From Onthophagus taurus (Eukaryota > Arthropoda > Insecta > Coleoptera > Scarabaeidae): DNA of 64,000 bases. Below are positions 12,845-22,158 of this stretch, piece by piece. Every line of letters begins with the position of its first letter. Position 1 is the first letter of the stretch. The translations under genes and the position numbers were made by a program. The notes below the pieces were generated by a model. That model was not told the origin of the DNA and did no database searches. It saw only the letters and a list, made by a program, of their open reading frames with translations. The DNA lies in contig NC_091975.1 in NCBI RefSeq assembly GCF_036711975.1, positions 12,526,501 through 12,590,500 on the forward strand. Reading direction: 5' to 3'.

Positions 12845-14125
12845 GGTATAATTGAAGATTAGACATGTCGCTTAAAAATCGCCAATTTTTTTTTTACCGG
12901 TGCGAAATCACTCAAATAAGCCGTTAAAAATAAAAAAAAAGTGAAAAACCTACCGAAAAATAAGTTTGAAATTTCCATGTGACGTCACAAACCTTCCTTA
13001 CGACGTATTTTTCACAACACAATGGTTAAAATTAGTCCGATAAATAATTTGTTCCATATCCACGTGCACAACACGAATAATGTAAGTAAAAAAAAATCAT
13101 TTTCTCAAATTTAATGATAGAATTAACAACTTGTTAGTATTATCGTATTTTCGAGTGATATACCTGCTCTTGAGGATTAGGTATGGAGAAGGGTGTGGGT
13201 CAAATATTGGTATAGTCTTGTTGAAAAAAAACGTTACATTCGGATCCACCTAATATACTGATTTATTTCAGAATTTTGTGTAGAAATTAAGATTTTGAAT
13301 TAGATTAATTTACGTTTAAATTAGTGAGAATTTCCCAAATGTCGGATTAGATATGGGGAAGGGTGTGGGTCAAATATTGGTATGGTCTTGTTGAAAAAAA
13401 AGCGTTACATTCGGATCTACCTAAATTACTGATTTATTTCCGAATTTTGTGTAGAAATTAGATTTTGAATTAGATTAATTTACGTTTAAATTAGTAAGAA
13501 TTTCCCAAATGTCGGATTAGATATGGGGAAGGGTGTGGGTCAAATTTTGGTATGGTCTTGTTGAAAAAAAAGCGTTACATTCGGATCTACCTAAATTACT
13601 GATTTATTTCCGAATTTTGTGTAGAAATTAGATTTTGAGTTAGGTTAATTAACATTTAAACAACTGCAAAATCCCGAAATGTCGGGTCGGGTTCGGAGTA
13701 GGGGCAGGGTAAAGACACGAGCAGGCAGATGGTTAATAAACGCGTTTTAGTTGTTATGCGTCGAGAACCAAAGATGTTTCACCCGAAAATATGCGTTATA
13801 AGACTAAAAAGTTGTTAATTCTTTCATTAAATTTGAGAAAATGATTTATTTTTACTTACATTATTCGTGTTGTGCACGTGGATATGGAACAAATTATTTA
13901 TCGGCCCAATTTTAACCATTGTGTTGTGAAAAATACGTCGTAAGCATGGTTCGTGACGTCACAAATTGTGACGTCACGTCGAAATTTCAAACTCATTTTT
14001 CGGTAAGTTCTTCACTTTTCCGCACTTTCTTTTTATTTTTAACGTGTTTTTTAGGCATTTTTACGACGGCAAAAAAAAAATCATCGATTTTTAAGCGACA
14101 TGTCTATTCTTCAATTTTTCCCACC
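12845..14125. mobile_element. Foldback element with internal 170-bp tandem repeats
   Basis: Arms of about 300 bp at about 12845-13150 and 13815-14125 are inverted copies; both start with GACATGTCGCTTAAAAATCG close to the end and share ATTCGTGTTGTGCAC inward. The core is three tandem units of about 170 bp (13170-13680) sharing GGAAGGGTGTGGGTCAAAT. The CRE palindrome TGACGTCA occurs at 12980 in the left arm and at 13954 and 13969 in the right arm. No transposase frame is present. Exact ends and target duplication are not resolved, because both flanks are satellite C in different register. Confidence 0.75.
13170..13680 (+). repeat. Three ~170-bp tandem repeats in the foldback core
   Basis: Three copies carry GGATTAG-TATGG-GAAGGGTGTGGGTC, then TTGTTGAAAAAAA-CGTTACATTCGGAT, then TGATTTATTTC-GAATTTTGTG. 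The GGATTAG box recurs at about 13173, 13344 and 13513. The sequence is not related to satellites A-D. Confidence 0.8.
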
Positions 14126-14126
14126 A

Positions 14127-15441
14127 AAAATCAATTTTTATGTTTTTTTCGTGATAGGGATGTAATTGAAAAATTAAGAGAGTTGGAATAAAATCGATTA
14201 AGAAACATATGTTTTAGGGTTTATAACGAACAAAATTTATTAATAAAGTTTTGCTCCATCACTTTTAGTTTAGGAGTTATGATCAATATGAATCACCAAA
14301 AACCTTAATTTTGTGAGTTTTTTCGTGAGAGGGATGTAATTGTAAAATTAAGAGAGTTGGAATAAAATCGATTAAGAAACATATCTTTTAGGGTTTATAA
14401 CGAACAAAATTTATTAATAAAGTTTTGCTCCATCACTTTTAGTTTAGGAGTTATGATCAATTTGAATCACCAAAAACCTTAATTTTGTCAGTTTTTTCGT
14501 GAGAGGGATGTAATTGTAAAATTAAGAGAGTTGGAATAAAATCGATTAAGAAACATATCTTTTAGGGTTTATAACGAACAAAATTTATTAAGAAAGTTTT
14601 GCTCCATCACTTTTAGTTTAGGAGTTATGATCAATTTGAATCACCAAAAACCTTAATTTTTTGAGTTTTTTCGTGATAGGGATGTAATTGTAAAATTAAG
14701 AGAGTTGGAATAAAATCGATTAAGAAACATATCTTTTAGGGTTTATAACGAGCAAAATTTATTAATAAAGTTTTGCCGCTATCACTTTTAGTTTAGGAGT
14801 TATGATCGATTTGAATCAGCAAAAATCGATTTTTAAGTTTTTTTCGTGATAGGGATGTAATTGAAAAATTAAGAGAGTTGGAATAAAATCGATTAAGAAA
14901 CATATCTTTTAGGGCTTATAACGAGCAAAATTTATTAATAGAGTTTTGCCCCATCACTTTTAGTTTAGGAGTTATGATTGATTTGAATCACCAAAAATCA
15001 ATTTTTAAGTTTTTTTCGTGATAGGGATGTAATTGAAAAATTAAGAGAGTTGGAATAAAATCGATTAAGAAACATATCTTTTAGGGCTAATAACGAGCAA
15101 CATTTATTAATAAAGTTTTGCCCCATCACTTTTAGTTTAGGAGTTATGATTGATTTGAATCACCATAAATCAATTTTAGGTTTTTTTCGTGATAGGGATG
15201 TAATTGAAAAATTAAAAGAGTTGGAATAAAATCGATTAAGAAACATATCTTTTAGGGATTATAACGAACAAAATTTATTAATAAAGTTTTACCCCATCAC
15301 TTTTTATTTAGGAGTTATGACGATTTTGAATCACCAAAAATCAATTTTTAAGTTTTTTTCGTGATAGGGATGTAATTGAAAAATTAAGAGAGTTGGAATA
15401 AAATCGATTAAGAAACATATCTTTTAGGGCTAATAACGAGC
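14127..15441 (+). repeat. Satellite C array, left block b
   Basis: About 7.5 monomers of satellite C between the two foldback elements. A run of about 1.1 kb (about 14.32-15.4 kb), including the rare variant GCCGCTATCAC at about 14775 and CAGCAAAAATCG after it, is repeated near-identically at about 23.80-24.87 kb. Confidence 0.93.
15433..15441 (+). repeat. 9-bp target-site duplication, left
   Basis: ATAACGAGC, identical to 22150-22158 on the other side of the foldback element. It is part of a satellite C monomer. Confidence 0.88.
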
Positions 15442-15779
15442 ACTGGTGTGAAGTTATCCATAAATCCCAGCAATAAACTTAAAACATTAATAATTCCGTA
15501 ACCAATACGATTTGGGTAACCAAATTTCACACACAGGTCACTCTTATCCTCAAGAACAGCTAACCACCCCCATTTGGTAAAAAAAAATTTTTTCAACCCT
15601 CACCCCCGAAAAAGGGATGTTTTCGCCCTGATGGGCACCTTCGAATTAAACGAAATTCTACCACATAATAGAACACACTTCTAAGTATTTTTATCAATTT
15701 TCAAAACACCGTAAGCCCTAACGGTTTTCGAGAAAAAAAATCAGTATTATAAACCGCGGATGGGACTTTAGGGGTGAAT

Positions 15780-18450
15780 TTGACCCCGTTGGGCACCTTC
15801 AAAATTGATGAAATTTTAGGATGATTTAGAGGATGCCTTTAGCAATTGAAATCAACCATCCAAACACCGTAAGGTATAACGGTTTCCGAGAAAAAAAATG
15901 TGTTATTAGACACTATAGGTACACAGCGCGGCGCGGACATTGGGGGTGAATTTGACCCCGTTGGGCACCTCCAAAATTGACGAAATTTTAGGATGATTTA
16001 GAGGATGCCTTTAACGATTGATATCAACCATCCAAACACCGTAATGTATTACGGTTTCCGAGAAAAAAAATGTGTTATTAGACACTATAGGTATACAGCT
16101 CGGCGCGGAATTTGGGGGTGAATTTGACCCCGTTGGGCACCTCCAAGATTGACGAAATTTTAGGATGATTTAGAGGATGCCTTTAGCAATTGAAATCAAC
16201 CATCCAAACACCGTAAGGTATAACGGTTTCCGAGAAAAAAAATGTGTTATTAGACACTATAGGTACACAGCGCGGCGCGGACTTTGGGGGTGAATTTGAC
16301 CCCGTTGGGCACCTCCAAAATTGACGAAATTTTAGGATGATTTATAGGATGCCTTTAGCAATTGAAATCAACCATCCAAACACCGTAAGGTATAACGGTT
16401 TCCGAGAAAAAAAATGTGTTATTAGACACTATAGGTACACAGCGCGGCGCGGACATTGGGGGTGAATTTGACCCCGTTGGGCACCTCCAAAATTGACGAA
16501 ATTTTAGGATGATTTAGAGGATGCCTTTAACGATTGATATCAACCATCCAAACACCGTAATGTATTACGGTTTCCGAGAAAAAAAATGTGTTATTAGACA
16601 CTATAGGTATACAGCTCGGCGCGGAATTTGGGGGTGAATTTGACCCCGTTGGGCACCTCCAAGATTGACGAAATTTTAGGATGATTTAGAGGATGCCTTT
16701 AGCAATTGAAATCAACCATCCAAACACCGTAAGGTATAACGGTTTCCGAGAAAAAAAATGTGTTATTAGACACTATAGGTACACAGCGCGGCGCGGACTT
16801 TGGGGGTGAATTTGACCCCGTTGGGCACCTCCAAAATTGACGAAATTTTAGGATGATTTATAGGATGCCTTTAGCAATTGAAATCAACCATCCAAACACC
16901 GTAAGGTATAACGGTTTCCGAGAAAAAAAATGTGTTATTAGACACTATAGGTACACAGCGCGGCGCGGACATTGGGGGTGAATTTGACCCCGTTGGGCAC
17001 CTCCAAAATTGACGAAATTTTAGGATGATTTAGAGGATGCCTTTAGCAATTGATATCAACCATCCAAACACCGTAAGGTATAACGGTTTCCGAGAAAAAA
17101 AATGTGTTATTAGACACTATAGGTACACAGCGCGGCGCGGACATTGGGGGTGAATTTGACCCCGTTGGGCACCTCCAAAATTGACGAAATTTTAGGATGA
17201 TTTAGAGGATGCCTTTAACGATTGATATCAACCATCCAAACACCGTAATGTATTACGGTTTCCGAGAAAAAAAATGTGTTATTAGACACTATAGGTATAC
17301 AGCTCGGCGCGGAATTTGGGGGTGAATTTGACCCCGTTGGGCACCTCCAAGATTGACGAAATTTTAGGATGATTTAGAGGATGCCTTTAACGATTGATAT
17401 CAACCATCCAAACACCGTAATGTATTACGGTTTCCGAGAAAAAAAATGTGTTATTAGACACTATAGGTATACAGCGCGGCGCGGACTTTGGGGGTGAATT
17501 TGACCCCGTTGGGCACCTCCAAAATTGACGAAATTTTAGGATGATTTATAGGATGCCTTTAGCAATTGAAATCAACCATCCAAACACCGTAAGGTATAAC
17601 GGTTTCCGAGAAAAAAAATGTGTTATTAGACACTATAGGTACACAGCGCGGCGAGGACTTTGGGGGTGAATTTGACCCCGTTGGGCACCTCCAAAATTGA
17701 CGAAATTTTAGGATGATTTAGAGGATGCCTTTAGCAATTGATATCAACCATCCAAACACCGTAAGGTATAACGGTTTCCGAGAAAAAAAATGTGTTATTA
17801 GACACTATAGGTACACAGCGCGGCGCGGACATTGGGGGTGAATTTGACCCCGTTGGGCACCTCCAAAATTGACGAAATTTTAGGATGATTTAGAGGATGC
17901 CTTTAGCGATTGAAATCAACCATCCAAACACCGTAAGGTATTACAGTTTCCGAGAAAAAAAATGTGTTATTAGACACTATAGGTATACAGCGCGGCGCGG
18001 ACTTTGGGGGTGAATTTGACCCCGTTGGGCACCGCCAAAATTGACGAAATTTTAGGGTGATTTAGAGGATGCCTTTAGCGATTGAAATCAACCATCCAAA
18101 CACCGTAATGTATTACGGTTTCCGAGAAAAAAAATGTGTTATTAGACACTATAGGTATACAGCGCGGCGCGGACTTTGGGGGTGAATTTGACCCCGTTGG
18201 GCACCTCCAAAATTGACGAAATTTTAGGATGATTTAGAGGATGCCTTTAGCAATTGATATCAACCATCCAAACACCGTAATGTATTACGGTTTCCGAGAA
18301 AAAAAATGTGTTATTAGACACTATAGGTATACAGCGCGGCGCGGACTTTGGGGGTGAATTTGACCCCGTTGGGCACCTCCAAAATTGATGAAATTTTAGG
18401 ATGATTTAGAGGATGCCTTTAGCGATTTAAATCGACCATCCAAACACCGA
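15780..18450 (+). repeat. Satellite D array, left arm
   Basis: Sixteen units of about 172 bp, counted by the box GACCCCGTTGGGCACC (first at about 15782, last at about 18362). Other boxes are CAACCATCCAAACACCGTAA, TTAGACACTATAGGTA and CAGCGCGGCGCGGAC. The units are more GC-rich than the other satellites. A three-unit higher-order period of about 516 bp is visible: the variant CAGCTCGGCGCGGAATTTG recurs at about 16.1, 16.6 and 17.3 kb. Confidence 0.93.
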
Positions 18451-18812
18451 CCACGGCTTCAGAGAAACAATTTCGTTATTAAATTGTACACGTATGTAGA
18501 GCAGATAGTAGGTGCCTTTAGCGATTTTAATAGATTATGAAAACTGCGAAACTCTTAATATTTCATGGAAAAAATAAATTTTGTTAAGAAAGGCATTTTG
18601 TAGTTTTATGGGCTTTTAGTCGTTACTGGCAAAGGGTAAGAACTCCGCCACGTGCAGTTACAAAAGGCGCAGGTATTAAGGAAAAAATATGTCCATATTT
18701 TTTGCATTATAAGTGCATTCCGGGAAAATAGTTGCCGACTTATTCGGTGTTGTTTTAGAGCGTCATACACATTTTTTAGATTTTGCCCGAAAGGTGAGGA
18801 GTAAACTTATAA

Positions 18813-18850
18813 TATATAAAGATTCCTCAGCTATTGCAGAGATCAGCTGT
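18813..18850 (+). promoter_or_regulatory. TATA box and initiator of the SGNH gene
   Basis: TATATAAA at 18813-18820 is followed 32 bp later by an initiator-like GATCAGCTG (candidate +1 near A 18845). The first ATG of the gene is 43 bp further on, at 18888. The spacing is right for a TATA-directed RNA polymerase II promoter. Inferred from sequence only. Confidence 0.55.
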
Positions 18851-18887
18851 TCTAGTTATCTCTTGTTAAAACCAGTGACCAGTGAAG

Positions 18888-19642
18888 ATGTCGACGAAAT
18901 TACTGTTTTTGGGCGATAGTAATTTTTGCCGAATGCTACGTACTAGAACTAACTACAAAGTATTTGTTCTAACAGATGTGAAATTAATTCCTACTAATGG
19001 TATATATTTTAGGACGACAACCAAAACAGTCAAGCAACGGAAAATATTTCCTCGACTTAGCAGTAGGCGGTCAAACAATACTAAAACTTTTGCGGCGCGC
19101 AAAGTGTATTCCAAAAACATGTTACCCTTGCTTTTGTGGAGATATTGTTGAACGTCATATCGTTATAATGATAAGAACTAAAGATATACTCCATAAAACA
19201 TCACCATCCCAACTGAAGTCCCAATATTCTCACCTCTTCCGCTTCCTTCTTTCCTTAAATCCTAAAGGAATACAAATTTGCACAATTCCTCCCTGCAAAA
19301 ACTTCGAGTCTGTGAACGTAAGATATTATAACTTCTCTGTCATGCTATAAATAAATACTCTCCATGCCTTTATAGGAAATCAATCATTACATTCGACGGT
19401 TTTGTGCTGAAAAGCAAATCAATTGTACCGACATTGAAGCAATTGTTAACAGAACCATGATGGAAGGGTAACAAAACGTAAAAATGTTTCTTTTCTTATG
19501 TATTTAATACAAATTTCTACACAGGGATGACATTTACTTAAATGAACAAGGGTTGGAAACGGTCTGGAACGCGGTAGCAAGTAATTATAATCATATTCTC
19601 AATCCATTACACAATTTAATTATAAGTAAAACAGACCATTAA
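18888..19642 (+). CDS. SGNH/GDSL-fold protein in the foldback element core
   Basis: Four exons join in frame: 18888-18959, 19030-19317, 19376-19467 and 19525-19642, giving 189 residues with GT-AG introns of 57-70 bp. SGNH-family blocks are visible in order: LLFLGDSN (residues 5-12, nucleophile-type Ser11), DLAVGGQT (33-40, block II Gly), HIVIMIRTKDIL (67-78, block III position), and DDIYLNEQG (152-160, block V position). The usual block III GxND reads RTKD and the block V DxxH His reads Tyr155, so hydrolase activity is doubtful; the catalytically dead OSK domain of Oskar is a precedent for the fold being used otherwise. AATAAA at 19646 almost abuts the stop. I cannot say what it does. The first intron's acceptor is the least certain: TTTTAG at 19012 is an alternative but breaks the phase. 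Confidence 0.72.
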
Positions 19643-19645
19643 TAT

Positions 19646-19651
19646 AATAAA
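19646..19651 (+). promoter_or_regulatory. Poly(A) signal of the SGNH gene
   Basis: AATAAA four bases after the TAA stop. The gene is in the same orientation as the host myosin gene, so this signal lies inside the myosin intron. Confidence 0.5.
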
Positions 19652-19689
19652 TTTCTTTCTCTATCAAAAGTTTTTTTTCTATCAAAAGT

Positions 19690-21830
19690 CCGCCCTCCAA
19701 ATCATCCTAAAATTTCATCAATTTTGGAGGTGCCCAACAGGGTCAAATTCACCCCCAAAGTCCGCGCCGCGCTGTATACCTATAGTGTCTAATAACACAT
19801 TTTTTTTCTCGGAAACCGTAATACATTACGGTGTTTGGATGGTTGATTTCAATCGCTAAAGGCATCCTCTAAATCATCCTAAAATTTCATCAATTTTGGA
19901 GGTGCCCAACGGGGTCAAATTCACCCCCAAAGTCCGCGCCGCACTGTATACCTATAGTGTCTAATAACACATTTTTTTTCTCGGAAACCGTAATACATTA
20001 CGGTGTTTGGATGGTTGATATCAATTGCTAAAGGCATCCTCTAAATCATCCTAAAATTTCATCAATTTTGGAGGTGCCCAACGGGGTCAAATTCACCCCC
20101 AAAGTCCGCGCCGCGCTGTATACCTATAGTGTCTAATAACAGATTTTTTTTCTCGGAAACCGTAATACATTACGGTGTTTGGATGGTTGATTTCAATCGC
20201 TAAAGGCATCCTCTAAATCATCCTAAAATTTCGTCAATTTTGGAGGTGCCCAACGGGGTCAAATTCACCCCCAAAGTCCGCGCCGCGCTGTATACCTATA
20301 GTGTCTAATAACACATTTTTTTTCTCGGAAACCGTAATACATTACGGTGTTTGGATGGTTGATATCAATTGCTAAAGGCATCCTCTAAATCATCCTAAAA
20401 TTTCGTCAATTTTGGAGGTGCCCAACGGGGTCAAATTCACCCCCAAAGTCCGCGCCGCGCTGTATACCTATAGTGTCTAATAACAGATTTTTTTTCTCGG
20501 AAACCGTAATACATTACGGTGTTTGGATGGTTGATTTCAATCGCTAAAGGCATCCTCTAAATCATCCTAAAATTTCATCAATTTTGGAGGTGCCCAACGG
20601 GGTCACATTCACCCCCAAAGTCCGCGCCGCCCTGTATACCTATAGTGTCTAATAACAGATTTTTTTTCTCGGAAACCGTAATACATTACGGTGTTTGGAT
20701 GGTTGATATCAATTGCTAAAGGCATCCTCTAAATCATCCTAAAATTTCGTCAATTTTGGAGGTGCCCAACGGGGTCAAATTCACCCCCAAAGTCCGCGCC
20801 GCGCTGTATACCTATAGTGTCTAATAACAGATTTTTTTTCTCGGAAACCGTAATACATTACGGTGTTTGGATGGTTGATTTCAATCGCTAAAGGCATCCT
20901 CTAAATCATCCTAAAATTTCATCAATTTTGGAGGTGCCCAACGGGGTCAAATTCACCCCCAAAGTCCGCGCCGCCCTGTATACCTATAGTGTCTAATAAC
21001 AGATTTTTTTTCTCGGAAACCGTAATACATTACGGTGTTTGGATGGTTGATATCAATTGCTAAAGGCATCCTCTAAATCATCCTAAAATTTCGTCAATTT
21101 TGGAGGTGCCCAACGGGGTCAAATTCACCCCCAAAGTCCGCGCCGCGCTGTATACCTATAGTGTCTAATAACAGATTTTTTTTCTCGGAAACCGTAATAC
21201 ATTACGGTGTTTGGATGGTTGATTTCAATCGCTAAAGGCATCCTCTAAATCATCCTAAAATTTCATCAATTTTGGAGGTGCCCAACGGGGTCAAATTCAC
21301 CCCCAAAGTCCGCGCCGCCCTGTATACCTATAGTGTCTAATAACACATTTTTTTTCTCGGAAACCGTAATACATTACGGTGTTTGGATGGTTGATTTCAA
21401 TCGCTAAAGGCATCCTCTAAATCATCCTAAAATTTCGTCAATTTTGGCGGTGCCCAACGGGGTCAAATTCACCCCCAAAGTCCGCGCCGCGCTGTATACC
21501 TATAGTGTCTAATAACACATTTTTTTTCTCGGAAACTGTAATACCTTACGGTGTTTGGATGGTTGATTTCAATCGCTAAAGGCATCCTCTAAATCATCCT
21601 AAAATTTCGTCAATTTTGGAGGTGCCCAACGGGGTCAAATTCACCCCCAATGTCCGCGCCGCGCTGTGTACCTATAGTGTCTAATAACACATTTTTTTTC
21701 TCGGAAACCGTTATACCTTACGGTGTTTGGATGGTTGATTTCAATTGCTAAAGGCATCCTCTAAATCATCCTAAAATTTCATCAATTTTAAAGGTGCCCA
21801 ACGGGGTCAAATTCACCCCTAAAGTCCCAT
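19690..21830 (-). repeat. Satellite D array, right arm
   Basis: Thirteen units of about 172 bp in the opposite orientation to the left arm. Here the higher-order structure is a two-unit period (about 344 bp): units reading GATTTCAATCGC alternate with units reading GATATCAATTGC. The arms therefore share sequence but not higher-order pattern. Confidence 0.93.
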
Positions 21831-22149
21831 CCGCGGTTTATAATACTGATTTTTTTTCTCGAAAACCGTTAGGGCTTACGGTGTTTTGAAAATTGATAAA
21901 AATACTTAGAAGTGTGTTCTATTATGTGGTAGAATTTCGTTTAATTCGAAGGTGCCCATCAGGGCGAAAACATCCCTTTTTCGGGGGTGAGGGTTGAAAA
22001 ATTTTTTTTTTACCAAATGGGGGTGGTTAGCTGTTCTTGAGGGTAAGAGTGACCTGTGTGTGAAATTTGGTTACCCAAATCGTATTGGTTACGGAATTTA
22101 TTAATGTTTTAAGTTTATTGCTGGGATTTATGGATAACTTCACACCAGT

Positions 22150-22158
22150 ATAACGAGC
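22150..22158 (+). repeat. 9-bp target-site duplication, right
   Basis: ATAACGAGC, the right copy. The monomer continues with AACATTTATTAATAAAG as in uninterrupted satellite C. Confidence 0.88.

Larger units (their letters stand above)
15442..22149. mobile_element. 6.7-kb foldback (FB/MULE-like) element carrying an SGNH gene
   Basis: The ends are perfect inverted copies starting ACTGGTGTGAAG, and the outer ~340 bp of each end match as inverted copies. The element is flanked by a perfect 9-bp direct repeat, ATAACGAGC, at 15433-15441 and 22150-22158. Removing element and one repeat restores an ordinary satellite C monomer identical to the one near 15085. Each arm (about 3.0 kb left, 2.5 kb right) is mainly tandem 172-bp satellite D units in opposite orientation. 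The 1.2-kb core holds an intact intron-containing SGNH gene. No transposase was found. Family knowledge: Drosophila FB elements have tandemly repeated arms and 9-bp duplications, and MULEs also duplicate about 9 bp. Assignment to either is inference. Confidence 0.9.

Noticed and set aside
13919-14191. 90-codon frame in the right arm of the 1.28-kb foldback element
   Set aside because: Low-complexity Phe/Ser translation of the inverted arm, not preserved in the left arm copy.
15408-15596. 62-codon minus-strand frame at the outer end of the 6.7-kb foldback element
   Set aside because: It spans the target duplication and element end, so it cannot be an ancestral gene of either.
15780-18450. CRISPR-like regular repeats
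   Set aside because: Units are contiguous 172-bp monomers without spacers, in an intron-containing eukaryotic genome.
18713-18919. 68-codon frame upstream of the SGNH gene
   Set aside because: Overlaps the TATA box and the SGNH start in another frame; no recognised family. Most likely promoter and 5' leader.
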